The notes under the pieces are model-generated. The model was not told the DNA's origin and searched no databases. It saw nothing but the letters and a program-made list of their open reading frames with translations. This document shows, piece by piece, positions 54,042 to 62,895 of a DNA stretch of 64,000 nucleotides. This DNA is from an uncultured Clostridia bacterium. Its GTDB lineage: Bacteria > Bacillota > Clostridia > TANB77 > CAG-508. The position numbers and the translations under genes were made by a program. Positions within the stretch are counted from its first letter, which is position 1; every line of letters begins with the position of its first letter. The DNA is taken from positions 1 through 64,000 of the forward strand of contig CAKPRA010000001.1 in assembly GCA_934180065.1 (NCBI GenBank). The letters run 5' to 3'.

Positions 54042-55922
54042 CTATTTTGAAATTAAATCACATATTAGATTACTTATTTCTGTTGGATTATCAATACTTA
54101 ACCCTTCTATTAATTTTGCTTGAGCGTATAAGATTTTAGAATATTTTTTCAATTCTTCTTTATCTTTTTCATATAGCTCTTTTAATTTTTTAGCAATTGG
54201 ATGATTTTCGTTTATTTCTAATGAAGTTTTTGCTTGAATATTTCTATTGTTAGGTAATGCATTAATTACTTTTTGCATTTCAACAGAAATTGCCCCTTCA
54301 GTTGTTAGGCATACAGGATGCTCTTTTAACCTATTTGTAAAGCAAACTTTTTCAACCTCTGGAATAGCTTCTTTCATTATATTTAACATGTCTTTGCTAT
54401 TTTCATTTAATTTTTCAAGTTGCTCTTTTTCTTCTTTACTATCTAAATCTAAATTGTTAGCTGAAACATTTGCAAATTCTTTTTCTTCGTAATTTACCAA
54501 TACTTGAAGTACAAACTCATCAATTTCATCTGTTAAATATAAAATCTCGTATCCTTTATCTTTAACTCCATCAACCTGTGGTAACATATCAATTTTTGCT
54601 GTACTTTCACCACAAGCATAATAGATTTTATCTTGTCCTTCTTTCATTCTTGAAACATATTCTTTTAAAGTTACTAATTTTTGCTCTGTTGATGAATAGA
54701 ACATTAATAAATCTTTCAACTTATCTTTATCCATACCAAAGTTATTATAACAGCCAAATTTTAATTGCATACCAAATGTCTTAAAGAATTTAACATAATC
54801 AGCTCTATTTTTTTCAAGCATGCTTTCTAGTTCGCTTTTTATCTTCTTTTCTATATTTTTTGCAATTGTTTTCAATTGTCTATCTTGTTGTAGAATTTCT
54901 CTTGAAATGTTTAATGATAAATCTGGACTATCTACTAAACCTTTAACAAAACTAAAATAATCTGGTAACAAGTCCTTGCATTTTTCCATTATTAACACTC
55001 CATTTGAATAAAGTTGTAATCCTTTTTCAAATTCTTTTGTATAATAATCATATGGCATTACTGATGGAATATATATTAGCATATCATAGTTTAACATGCC
55101 TTCAACAGTTGTTTTTATTACCTTTAAAGGTTTCTCAAAATCACCAAATTTCATTGCATAAAAACTATTTAGCTCTTCATCTGAAACTTCTGATTTTTTC
55201 TTTTTCCATATAGGAATCATACTATTTAAAGTTTCAGTTTCAATTTTTTCTTCATATTCATCTTTTGAGCCTTCTTTAAGCTCTTTTTTTGTTACATCCA
55301 TTTTGATTGGAAATCTTATATAATCTGAATATCTTTTTACAATTCCTTTTATTCTAAATTCATTTAAAAATTCTGAATATTTTTCTTCTTCTTGATCATC
55401 TTTAATATGTAAAATAATCTTTGTTCCAAAACTATCTTTTTCAGTTTCTTCTATTGTATATCCATCTGCACCTTTAGAAGTCCATTTATACGCTTTATCA
55501 GCTCCATATTTCTTACTAATAACTTCCACTTCTTTACTAACCATAAATGCAGAATAAAAACCTACACCAAATTGACCTATTATATCAACATCTTCTTTTT
55601 TTTCGTTTTCTTTTTTGAATGCAAATGAACCGCTTTGAGCAATTGTTCCTAAGTTCTGCTCAAGCTCTTTTTCGTCCATTCCAATACCTTTATCTTCAAT
55701 TGTTAAAGTATTATTATTTTTATCAGCTGTCAATTTAATAACTAAATCATCTTTATTAATATTTATATTTTTATCTGTTAGAGAATTATAATAAAGCTTA
55801 TCCATTGCGTCACTAGCATTAGAAATTAGCTCTCTTAAAAATATTTCTTTATTAGTATAAATTGAATTAATCATTAAATCTAATAGTCTTTTTGATTCTG
55901 CTTTAAATTGTTTTGTTTCCAT
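54042..55922 (-). CDS. htpG: Chaperone protein HtpG (Hsp90)
   Basis: A bacterial Hsp90. The N-terminal ATPase starts METKQFKAESKRLLDLM, with LRELISNASDA, DKGIGMDEKEL and GQFGVGFYSAFMV (ATP lid) in order. Middle and C-terminal dimerisation domains follow. At 626 residues it is full length. The start at ATG 55922 follows AAGAGGTG; an in-frame GTG at 55931 lies inside that site. Monocistronic. Confidence 0.96.
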   Translation of the reverse strand: METKQFKAESKRLLDLMINSIYTNKEIFLRELISNASDAMDKLYYNSLTDKNININKDDLVIKLTADKNNNTLTIEDKGIGMDEKELEQNLGTIAQSGSFAFKKENEKKEDVDIIGQFGVGFYSAFMVSKEVEVISKKYGADKAYKWTSKGADGYTIEETEKDSFGTKIILHIKDDQEEEKYSEFLNEFRIKGIVKRYSDYIRFPIKMDVTKKELKEGSKDEYEEKIETETLNSMIPIWKKKKSEVSDEELNSFYAMKFGDFEKPLKVIKTTVEGMLNYDMLIYIPSVMPYDYYTKEFEKGLQLYSNGVLIMEKCKDLLPDYFSFVKGLVDSPDLSLNISREILQQDRQLKTIAKNIEKKIKSELESMLEKNRADYVKFFKTFGMQLKFGCYNNFGMDKDKLKDLLMFYSSTEQKLVTLKEYVSRMKEGQDKIYYACGESTAKIDMLPQVDGVKDKGYEILYLTDEIDEFVLQVLVNYEEKEFANVSANNLDLDSKEEKEQLEKLNENSKDMLNIMKEAIPEVEKVCFTNRLKEHPVCLTTEGAISVEMQKVINALPNNRNIQAKTSLEINENHPIAKKLKELYEKDKEELKKYSKILYAQAKLIEGLSIDNPTEISNLICDLISK

Positions 55923-56024
55923 ACTAAACACCTCTTAATTTAACTAAATTTATTTACAACGTGTATCATATACCCATTTTTTAGCAAAGTCAATACAAGA
56001 GTGCTAATTCACAAAATTTTCACA

Positions 56025-56570
56025 TTATTTATTATGATCTATTATTAATTTATATTTAATTTCGTATTCTCTAGCAATTGATTCTACTTTATCTATAAAA
56101 ATCTTTTCTTTAATAATTTCATTGTTTGGTTTTATATTTTCATTTTTCATAAATAACCTATATTCAGTTTCTTCCTTTATTGAAAACCCTTTTTTCTTAT
56201 ATAAATTTATTGCAATATCATTATTTTTATAGACCCATAGATAAATTGGTTGGAAATTATTATTAAAGATTTTATCTAGTATTTTGCTTGCAATTCCTTT
56301 TTTTCTGTAAATTTCAAAAACATATAATGTATCAATAATTTTTCCATCTTCAAAATCATTTACATTATAAATAGCAACTAATTGCTCTTCATCATAAATT
56401 AATCTATATGTACTCAAATTTTCTCTTATATCTTCCTCACAATAATTCACAATTTTTTCCATTTCATTTTTTTCTAAAGAAATAATTTCTTCACTTTTAA
56501 AAATTATATCCAATTTAACATCTAATATTAAATCTACGTCATTTAATTCAGCAATTTTTTCTTTATACAT
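56025..56570 (-). CDS. GNAT family N-acetyltransferase
   Basis: 181 residues with the GNAT acetyl-CoA motif near 90-105 (FEIYRKKGIASKILDKI) and motif B (LWVYKNNDIAINLYKKKGF). The substrate cannot be told. A Lys-rich C-terminal extension of about 40 residues follows the fold. ATG with GGAGG-type site (ATGGAGGAAAT). It is upstream of and divergent from the tRNA genes. Confidence 0.8.
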   Translation of the reverse strand: MYKEKIAELNDVDLILDVKLDIIFKSEEIISLEKNEMEKIVNYCEEDIRENLSTYRLIYDEEQLVAIYNVNDFEDGKIIDTLYVFEIYRKKGIASKILDKIFNNNFQPIYLWVYKNNDIAINLYKKKGFSIKEETEYRLFMKNENIKPNNEIIKEKIFIDKVESIAREYEIKYKLIIDHNK

Positions 56571-56737
56571 ATTTCCTCCATTTATTATTCAAATTTTACT
56601 AATACAAAGTATATCACAAGTCTATATAAATATCATTTAAAAATTTTAATTTATATAATGTAAATTGAAAAAAGGTTATTGCATTAGCAACGAATTTTTT
56701 TTCAAAATAAAAAAGTTAAAAAATTTTAAAATTTGTA

Positions 56738-56766
56738 TTGACAGATTATAAAATATATTATATACT
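56738..56766 (+). promoter_or_regulatory. Promoter of the tRNA-Met/tRNA-Tyr operon
   Basis: TTGACA (56738-56743), 17 bp, TATACT (56761-56766), 21 bp before the first tRNA. Confidence 0.85.
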
Positions 56767-56787
56767 AGCTATCGTTGAAAGAAACAC

Positions 56788-56864
56788 GCGCCCTTAGCTC
56801 AGTTGGTCAGAGCAACCGGCTCATAACCGGTGGGTCCAAGGTTCGAATCCTTGAGGGCGCACCA
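56788..56864 (+). tRNA. tRNA with CAU anticodon, probably elongator tRNA-Met
   Basis: Acceptor GCGCCCT (56788-56794) pairs with AGGGCGC (56854-56860), followed by encoded ACCA. Anticodon CAT is at 56822-56824 within a CCGG/CCGG stem; the T arm GGTTCGAATCC is canonical. G1-C72 pairing and no GGG/CCC anticodon stem exclude initiator tRNA. A tRNA-Ile2 (lysidine-modified CAU) is the alternative. Confidence 0.93.
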
Positions 56865-56909
56865 TTTGAATACTTATATAATAGTATTCATTTTTTAATT
56901 AAACAACCT

Positions 56910-56995
56910 GGGTAGGTGGCCGAGTGGCTAAAGGCGGCAGACTGTAAATCTGTTCTCATTTGAGTACGATGGTTCGAATCCATCCCTGCCCACCA
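56910..56995 (+). tRNA. tRNA-Tyr (GUA)
   Basis: Acceptor GGGTAGG pairs with CCTGCCC, then A and encoded CCA. Anticodon GTA is at 56944-56946 in GACTGTAAATC. It has a long variable arm, as expected for a bacterial class II tRNA-Tyr, and the T arm GGTTCGAATCC. Confidence 0.96.
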
Positions 56996-57000
56996 TAAAA

Positions 57001-57023
57001 AAGATTATCTTGTAGATAATCTT
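57001..57023 (+). terminator. Terminator of the tRNA operon
   Basis: AAGATTATCT pairs with AGATAATCTT around a 3-base loop and is followed by a T run. Confidence 0.85.
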
Positions 57024-57130
57024 TTTTTGTTGCCTTTTGGAAAAAGAAATATTTTTTTCAATTTTTGAGAATTATGTACACATTCTCATTTTTTCTTAAT
57101 TTCTTAATATGTTTTAATCACCACAAAAAA

Positions 57131-57162
57131 AATCAAATTGAATTTTATTATCCAATTTGATT
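57131..57162 (-). terminator. Terminator of the coiled-coil gene at 57174-58016
   Basis: AATCAAATTG (57131-57140) pairs with CAATTTGATT (57153-57162); on the minus strand a run of eight T follows. Confidence 0.8.
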
Positions 57163-57173
57163 CTCTGTATTTG

Positions 57174-58016
57174 TTATTTATCCTTATTATGTTCAGGTTC
57201 AGGTAGCTCTAATACTACTTTAATTTTCATTAGGTACCTAATTCCCCTTACCAATTTCATATTTTTTATTCTATCCCATAAAGAAGGTTTTTCAACAACA
57301 TTATCTATATATTGGTCTTGCACTATTAAGTCTTGAGATTCATTTTCAGAAATATTTTCCTCTGTATTTTCCTCCGCATCTTCTTTAGATTCTTCAACAT
57401 TTTGTATTTCTTTCAATGATTCTGCTATTTCAATACCAATATAGCTTAAAGCTTTTGATTTATCTTCTATTCTTTCCATATCAACTTCTATATAAAGATT
57501 TGACTCTAAATTAGAAATTTTTGTATTAATTGTATTTAACGAATCAAGATATGTTTGTGTCTTTTTAGATTTTGCTCTTCCTAATACACCTAAAGTATCA
57601 ATTATTTCTTCAGGCAATCTTCCTGATAAATCCTGTACCATTTTTTTCCAATTTGTCTTTTTTTCTTCAACAGCTCCAAGAACTTCTTTTAGCTCTGCTG
57701 ATAAAGCAATATTGTTTTCTCTTTGGCGTATTAAATCTTCTATTTTTTTTGTATTTTCTTCAAACTGTGTAGTTGCATATTCTACTAAATCATATGCAGC
57801 ATCGTATACACTTTTTGGAAAAGGCTCTTCTTTTGGATATTCTTCTAGATATGATTTTATAGAAGCAATTAAATCTAAAAAGTAGCTATCTTCTTCTAAT
57901 TGAACTATTTGCTTTTTACTATTTGGATTAATCATTTTTTTGACTTTCTCAATATTAGCAAGAATCTTCTCTTCTGTAATAATCATTTTAACATTTCCAT
58001 TGCTACTTTTAGCCAT
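57174..58016 (-). CDS. Unknown coiled-coil protein (280 aa)
   Basis: I do not recognise this protein. It is soluble and helical. Residues 15-200 contain heptad-like segments (NIEKVKKMINP, YATTQFEENTKKIEDLIRQREN, LNTINTKISNLESNL); an acidic linker (ESKEDAEENTEENISENES) follows at about 207-230; the C-terminal 40 residues are basic with WDRIKNMKLVRGIRYLMKIK. Start ATG 58016 follows AGGAGG; the longer frame to 58040 includes the ribosome binding site. Monocistronic with a clear terminator. Confidence 0.75.
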   Translation of the reverse strand: MAKSSNGNVKMIITEEKILANIEKVKKMINPNSKKQIVQLEEDSYFLDLIASIKSYLEEYPKEEPFPKSVYDAAYDLVEYATTQFEENTKKIEDLIRQRENNIALSAELKEVLGAVEEKKTNWKKMVQDLSGRLPEEIIDTLGVLGRAKSKKTQTYLDSLNTINTKISNLESNLYIEVDMERIEDKSKALSYIGIEIAESLKEIQNVEESKEDAEENTEENISENESQDLIVQDQYIDNVVEKPSLWDRIKNMKLVRGIRYLMKIKVVLELPEPEHNKDK

Positions 58017-58135
58017 GCAACTCGTCCTCCTTTTTATCATAAGTATAGTTATTATAATATTATTATACTATTTTCAACAAAAAACTACAATTACAAATAT
58101 ATTTCAATTATGTTACATTTGTGTTACAACTTCAT

Positions 58136-58163
58136 AAAAACGATTAAAAATTTAATCGTTTTT
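58136..58163 (-). terminator. Terminator downstream of the acetyltransferase at 58349-58804
   Basis: A 13-bp perfect stem (58136-58148 with 58151-58163) around a two-base centre, flanked by A and T runs. It lies in the 332-bp gap 58017-58348, which otherwise holds AT-rich sequence and a possible REP remnant at about 58315-58344 (ACAACCGTCCCC, sharing AACCGTCCCC with the REP-like elements at 11.5 and 14.7 kb). Confidence 0.6.
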
Positions 58164-58348
58164 CATATATACTTATTTTCTAATTTTTCGATAAAAATAT
58201 ACATTTTTTTATTACAATTTTAATGTATCATAATACTTATTTATAATCAAGCAAAATTTGAATTTTAAATAGAAAAAAATCAAAAATTTTTACAAACCTG
58301 TCCTAATTTCCATGTTTGTGAAAAAAACAACCGTCCCCATTTTTCATT

Positions 58349-58804
58349 TCAGATAACATCAATTCTATATAACTTTTCACCACATTTTAAATCTTTTAAA
58401 TAATGTGCGCCAAATTTTTCATAATAATTCTCTAAATCAGTTTTTAAATAAAGCTCTCTAAAACCTCTTTTTTTAGCTTCGTTTAATATAGCATCATTTA
58501 ATATTCGTGAATAGCCTTTATTCCTATATTCTTTCTTTACATACATTGTTGCATACCAAGGACCAATATCTAGCTCTTCTTCACCATCATGTGGAAAAAT
58601 TGATATAAACCCAATCAATTTATTTTTTTTAATTAAAATTAGCTTACAAAATGCATTATTAGAAAACATACTACAAATTTTATCTTTTTTTCTCTTTATT
58701 CTTTCGCTTTTATTTTCATCTTTACTATCTGCCCATTCTTCATGTTCCAGATATGCAACTTCATTTAAATATTCTAATTTATCTTTTAAATTATATACTT
58801 CCAT
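58349..58804 (-). CDS. GNAT family N-acetyltransferase
   Basis: 151 residues. The acetyl-CoA binding motif is MYVKKEYRNKGYSRILNDAI (about 89-108), followed by LYLKTDLENYYEKFGA, typical of GNAT motif B. The central strand LIGFISIFPHDGEEELDIGPW fits family members of the small acetyltransferase group. Substrate unknown. The start at 58804 lacks a strong ribosome binding site. Confidence 0.8.
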   Translation of the reverse strand: MEVYNLKDKLEYLNEVAYLEHEEWADSKDENKSERIKRKKDKICSMFSNNAFCKLILIKKNKLIGFISIFPHDGEEELDIGPWYATMYVKKEYRNKGYSRILNDAILNEAKKRGFRELYLKTDLENYYEKFGAHYLKDLKCGEKLYRIDVI

Positions 58805-58910
58805 TCTTTTACCTAACCATAATTTTATTACTTTATTTAAACTAAAATTTTCTTAAAATATTTTGTTAATTGCAATTTTTGTCATAATACATGTTATTTT
58901 CCGTTCAAAA

Positions 58911-58934
58911 AAAAATTAGCTTTCGCTAATTTTT
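58911..58934 (-). terminator. Hairpin in the 348-bp gap 58805-59152
   Basis: AAAAATTAGC pairs with GCTAATTTTT around TTTC, with T runs on both strands. The gap also holds the second hairpin repeat (59086-59127) and the terminator at 59054-59081; nothing else is evident. Confidence 0.6.
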
Positions 58935-59053
58935 TGGTGCCATTTCGCAGGCAGGTATGCAAAAAATTACACATTAATCTATCATTTTATTAATTCAATT
59001 TACTACTGTTAATTTAACATAATTTTCTGATTTTTGCAAATACTTTGAAAAAA

Positions 59054-59081
59054 TACCTAGAATCCGTTAAGACTCTAGGTA
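59054..59081 (-). terminator. Terminator of the Abi_2 transcription unit
   Basis: TACCTAGA (59054-59061) pairs with TCTAGGTA (59074-59081). Read on the minus strand it is followed by TTTTTT, directly after the second hairpin repeat. Confidence 0.75.
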
Positions 59082-59085
59082 TAAG

Positions 59086-59127
59086 AATGACTTAGAGCTT
59101 CGAAAGTTTTCTAAGCACCACTCAAAA
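59086..59127 (-). repeat. Abi-associated hairpin repeat, downstream copy
   Basis: Minus strand: GAGTGGTGC, stem TTAGA, loop AAACTTTCGAAGC, stem TCTAAG, then TCATT. It matches the copy upstream of the gene in the conserved flanks and loop, but the stem bases differ and still pair (CTTAGA with TCTAAG here, CCCAGG with CCTTGGG there). Confidence 0.75.
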
Positions 59128-59152
59128 TTATTATATTCTATAAAATAAAAAA

Positions 59153-60019
59153 TTATACATTATAGCCCATAATTTTCAAAATATCATTTATATCAATAGT
59201 AGTTAATTTATTTTTTAACTGTTCTATTTCCCCATTAAGTAACAACTCAAATTCTTGATATTTTTCTTCATCAAGTAATACTTGCATACATTTTATAATC
59301 ATATACAAATTACTCAAATTTTCTTTTCTTTCATAGTTTTCTTCTATTTGCTTAAAAGCAATATCATATTTATTTCTATAGCAAAATAGTCTATCAGAAT
59401 GTGCAGAAATATTTCTTACCATAGTTAAATTAATCAATATTTGCTTTAATAATTTATCAGACAATTTAAAATATTTACTTATTTTTTGTCTATCACTTTG
59501 TTTTAATAAACTATAATATCTACTAATAGCACCAAAAGTTAAAATCTTAGTTGCTACAAAAGGTGGAACAAATCCATAATTGTCTTTGTAATGCTTAATA
59601 GCCGAATGTCTTATATAATTATCGTCAATTTCTTTATTTATCTTAAAAATTAGTTCTTTTATTAGTTCTTTGTCAGCATTCTCATCAAAATTCTCTTGCT
59701 TTAAATAGTTTTCAATTCCATATTCTTCTGCAATAGTATTTGCAATCAATGATTTTATCACAATTTCTATTTCCAAACTATATTTTAGAAATATGGCTTT
59801 TATGTTTTTGTCGAATTCGTATAAAGCAAAAATTTCTTCAAAAGAAGTATTTTCTTTGTAGTTATTTTCTTCATCTTTAAAAACTGATTTATAACCGTTT
59901 ACAATAGAATAATAAGTATATTTTTCAATATTCTTTAACGCTAAATGTACATCATTTATAATTACATTTTTAGATATAAGATAATCGATAAGCTCTTGGT
60001 TATTTTTGTACGCTTTCAT
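59153..60019 (-). CDS. Abi_2 (AbiD/AbiF-type) abortive infection protein, putative HEPN ribonuclease
   Basis: 288 residues of the Abi_2 family. The N-terminal MKAYKNNQELIDYLISKNVII and YYSIVNGYK are typical; the HEPN-like active-site motif RNISAH (R202 to H207, R-x4-H) follows the conserved LLKQILINLTMVRNI segment, so RNA cleavage that arrests growth is predicted. FVPPFVATKILTFGAISRYY is also a family block. Start 60019 follows TGGAGGT; the longer frame runs into the upstream hairpin repeat and is not credible. The gene lies between two covarying hairpin repeats and has its own promoter and terminator. Known family role: phage defence; some AbiF members work with an RNA antitoxin. Confidence 0.82.
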   Translation of the reverse strand: MKAYKNNQELIDYLISKNVIINDVHLALKNIEKYTYYSIVNGYKSVFKDEENNYKENTSFEEIFALYEFDKNIKAIFLKYSLEIEIVIKSLIANTIAEEYGIENYLKQENFDENADKELIKELIFKINKEIDDNYIRHSAIKHYKDNYGFVPPFVATKILTFGAISRYYSLLKQSDRQKISKYFKLSDKLLKQILINLTMVRNISAHSDRLFCYRNKYDIAFKQIEENYERKENLSNLYMIIKCMQVLLDEEKYQEFELLLNGEIEQLKNKLTTIDINDILKIMGYNV

Positions 60020-60038
60020 TATACCTCCATATAAATAT

Positions 60039-60080
60039 AAAAAATGACCCAAGGCTTCGAGAGTTTCCTGGGCACCACTC
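60039..60080 (-). ncRNA. Candidate small structured RNA / hairpin repeat upstream of the Abi_2 gene
   Basis: Minus strand from 60080: GAGTGGTG, stem CCCAGG, loop AAACTCTCGAAG, stem CCTTGGG, TCA, then six T. The predicted start of transcription, seven bases after the -10 box, is the first base of the repeat. The hairpin plus T run would end a transcript of about 42 nt; read-through would give the Abi_2 mRNA. RNA production is inferred. Confidence 0.6.
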
Positions 60081-60086
60081 AATATA

Positions 60087-60115
60087 TTTATACCATATTT
60101 TTAGGTATTTTTCAA
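60087..60115 (-). promoter_or_regulatory. Promoter of the Abi_2/hairpin RNA unit
   Basis: Minus strand: TTGAAA (60110-60115), 17 bp, TATAAA (60087-60092). Confidence 0.7.
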
Positions 60116-60332
60116 GTAGTATTTTATAAATTTCAGAGTATATATATTTAAATAAAGTGTGACATATCTATTGTAAACCTATAATACCAACAATTATTTT
60201 AGTGGGCTACTGCACCGAAAAAAAGAGCAAAAAAATAAGCAGAAGTAAATCAACTTTTTAATGATATTCTTTTTGGATTTCTTTGAACTCGCTTGTAACA
60301 AAGCTTTTTACGAGTTCGAGTAAATCCACCTT

Positions 60333-60419
60333 TGGTGCCGGTGGTGGGACTCGAACCCACACGCCATTTCTGACAACAGATTTTGAGTCTGCCTCGTCTA
60401 CCAATTCCAACACACCGGC
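60333..60419 (-). tRNA. tRNA-Leu (CAA)
   Basis: Minus strand: acceptor GCCGGTG (60419-60413) pairs with CACCGGC (60343-60337), then A and encoded CCA. Anticodon CAA lies in GACTCAAAATC; a long variable arm and GGTTCGAGTCC T arm are present. ORFs on either strand over it are artefacts. Confidence 0.95.
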
Positions 60420-60542
60420 ATATGTAAAACATATTAACATATTATTCATATTTTGTCCATTATTTTTTCAAATTTTTTATAAGTTTTAAGCTATAATCTA
60501 TGCAAAATTATAACTTAAAACTTATTACTTTCTTACAATCTA

Positions 60543-61445
60543 TTATTTTTCTAGTATCATAATAGTTTCATCTTCATCTGTTCTATATATTTTCGCACCA
60601 ATATTCTTCAATCTTTCTAAGGCACTTTCGGTTGGATGTCCATAAGTATTGTCTTTTCCTACAGATATCAGAGCAATTTCAGGTTTTACTTGAGCTAAAA
60701 ATTCTTTAGTTGAACTTGTGCTAGATCCATGATGTCCAACCTTTAAAACATCAACATCATTCCATTCCCTTGATTTTTCAACATTATAATTTGCATCACC
60801 TGTAAATAAATATTTTGTTCCATTAAAATTCATTTGTATTACAATTGAAGATTCATTTGCATTATCTGCATTATTATTTATAGACATTATTTCACAATTT
60901 GCATTTCCAACATTAAATGTAGTACCAATTGATGGAGCTGTTACTTTTAAATTTTTTGATTTTATTGCATTTAAAACATCTTCAAAAGTTTTTGTATTAG
61001 CTGACTTTTTTGGCATATAGATTGTTCCTATGTCAAAATTCTTTATAACATCATCTAAACCTCCAATATGATCTTCATGAGGATGTGTTCCTACCAAGTA
61101 ATCAATTTTGCTAATTCCCAAATCTTGCAAATATTTAACAACTCTACTTCCCATCTCGTTTGTACTTGCATCTATAAGCATTGTTTTTCCTTGATTTGAG
61201 ATTAAAATACTATCACCTTGGCCAACATCCAAACAATAAACTCTCAAATAATCATCATCTGGGATTTTAGAAATACAACTATTACCTGTAGTTATTTCTA
61301 AATTATTTATTATCTCCACATTTTCATTACTTGCTTGCGAAGTATATATTTCCTGTTTGTTTGTTTCCCAGATTCCAACTAAAATTATTATTATTAGTGT
61401 TATTACTGAACCAACAATACTATTCGTCTTATTATTCTTTTTCAT
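60543..61445 (-). CDS. Exported ComEC-like metallo-beta-lactamase-fold hydrolase
   Basis: 300 residues. One N-terminal membrane helix (IVGSVITLIIIILVGIW) anchors or exports the protein. The domain matches the C-terminal hydrolase of ComEC: CLDVGQGDSILI, the metal-binding THPHEDHIGGLD, FTGDAN and VGHHGSSTSS, then GHPTESALERL. Such free-standing proteins are probably secreted nucleases or phosphodiesterases. The DUF3006 gene lies 35 bp upstream in the same direction, a common pairing. Confidence 0.85.
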   Translation of the reverse strand: MKKNNKTNSIVGSVITLIIIILVGIWETNKQEIYTSQASNENVEIINNLEITTGNSCISKIPDDDYLRVYCLDVGQGDSILISNQGKTMLIDASTNEMGSRVVKYLQDLGISKIDYLVGTHPHEDHIGGLDDVIKNFDIGTIYMPKKSANTKTFEDVLNAIKSKNLKVTAPSIGTTFNVGNANCEIMSINNNADNANESSIVIQMNFNGTKYLFTGDANYNVEKSREWNDVDVLKVGHHGSSTSSTKEFLAQVKPEIALISVGKDNTYGHPTESALERLKNIGAKIYRTDEDETIMILEK

Positions 61446-61480
61446 TTTTCATTTGCCCCCTTAATAATTTTTTACATTTG

Positions 61481-61705
61481 TTAATCATTCCATAATTCAT
61501 CCATAAGTTTTGAAATTTGCTCCTCTATTTTTTTTTGCTCTTCAAAATCAATTCTATATATACCATTATAATATTTAATTATATTACCTTCTTTTATTCC
61601 TTTCGGTAATTTTGAAATTTCTATTTTGATAATTTCTCTTGTCAATCTATTTTCACATATTGCAATATCATTTTCAATTCTATCTATAACAAAAGTTTCT
61701 TCCAT
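61481..61705 (-). CDS. DUF3006 family protein
   Basis: A small protein (74 residues from the chosen start) of the DUF3006 type: MEETFVIDRIENDIAICE, then SKLPKGIKEGNIIKYYNGIYRID and an acidic coiled tail. Function unknown; it is usually beside ComEC-like hydrolases, as here. The ATG at 61705 has AAAGGA 12 bases upstream. A closer ATG at 61717 abuts that site and one at 61741 has none, so the start is uncertain. Confidence 0.75.
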   Translation of the reverse strand: MEETFVIDRIENDIAICENRLTREIIKIEISKLPKGIKEGNIIKYYNGIYRIDFEEQKKIEEQISKLMDELWND

Positions 61706-61825
61706 AAGAAAATTCATTCCTTTCTTTCTGAAGGCATACATAGCTATGAAATTTTTTTATTTCTTTCAAACTATATTCCTTTCTAACTTTACTAAACAGC
61801 CTATTGTATAAATAACAATTTAATT

Positions 61826-62719
61826 TTATTCTGTTAAATCAAAATTTGGAACATACTCTTCTTCATGTTCACCAAGCTCTTGAATATATCCATTTTTTAA
61901 ATTTAATAAGTACAAATATTCTTCAACTTCTTTATATTCTTTTTTTGAGATTTTTCTGTTTATTTTATCATCATCTTTTGCTTTATATGTTGGGAAATAT
62001 TGTGCCATCACGCTAATATATGTATTTTCATCAAAATTTTCTTTTATATATTTTAAGATTTTTTTAGTATTTAATATATGATTTGGCAATATCAAATGTC
62101 TTATAATTACCCCTTTTTGTATAATTCCATCTTCATTAAAAATAGGATTTCCAACCTGTTTTTGCATTTCTTTTATAGCATTTACTGCATTAGAAAAATA
62201 ATTATCAATTTTTGAATATTTTTTTGCTATTTCGTTAGAATAATATTTTAAATCTGGCAAATATACATCAATATATCCATCTAACATTTTAATTGTTTCC
62301 ACATTTTCATAACCATTAGAATTATAGATAATAGGAATTTTTAATCCATTATTTCTAGCTATTTTTATTGCTTCTATAATTTGTGGTACATACATTGTGG
62401 GAGTTACTAAATTAATATTATTCACATTTTTATTTTGCTGATTAATAAAAATCTCAGCAAGATGGTCAATTGTAATTTCTTTTCCTTTATCTAACTGACT
62501 TATTTCATAATTTTGGCAATAAATACATTTTAAATTACAATTTGAAAAAAATATTGTACCAGATCCATTCTTTCCGCTTATACAGGGCTCTTCATAATTA
62601 TGGATTGATGCAAGAGCAATTTTTATTTTATCATTACATCTGCATCTTCCCTTATTTCCAAGTGCTCTATTAACTTTACATTTATGAGGACAAATTTCAC
62701 ATTTTTCAAGCTCTTTCAT
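61826..62719 (-). CDS. Radical SAM protein, PflA-like (COG1313 type)
   Basis: 297 residues. An N-terminal Cys cluster CEICPHKCKVNRALGNKGRC precedes the radical SAM motif CNLKCIYCQNYEIS (CxxxCxxC). LVTPTMYVPQIIEAI and LPDLKYYSNEIAKKYS are typical of the putative pyruvate formate-lyase activating enzyme group of unknown target. ATG start; no operon partner. Confidence 0.85.
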   Translation of the reverse strand: MKELEKCEICPHKCKVNRALGNKGRCRCNDKIKIALASIHNYEEPCISGKNGSGTIFFSNCNLKCIYCQNYEISQLDKGKEITIDHLAEIFINQQNKNVNNINLVTPTMYVPQIIEAIKIARNNGLKIPIIYNSNGYENVETIKMLDGYIDVYLPDLKYYSNEIAKKYSKIDNYFSNAVNAIKEMQKQVGNPIFNEDGIIQKGVIIRHLILPNHILNTKKILKYIKENFDENTYISVMAQYFPTYKAKDDDKINRKISKKEYKEVEEYLYLLNLKNGYIQELGEHEEEYVPNFDLTE

Positions 62720-62895
62720 TTAATCATCTTCCTATTTTATATTATTTTTAAGATTTTATCATTTTTACCATAATATTACAATTATAAATTGACAGAAAAT
62801 TTTTTTGAATAATAAATTTTTTTTCGTTAATAATAAGCTTAAACAATGTCAATGAAAATTGATTTGTTTGTGCTTAAACGCACAGGGAGGTTTTT

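Noticed and set aside
60020..60082. N-terminal extension of the Abi_2 protein
   Set aside because: It would be encoded by the hairpin repeat; the ATG at 60019 has TGGAGGT just upstream.
60250..60489. Three ORFs over the tRNA-Leu region
   Set aside because: They are read through the tRNA gene and have no support as proteins.
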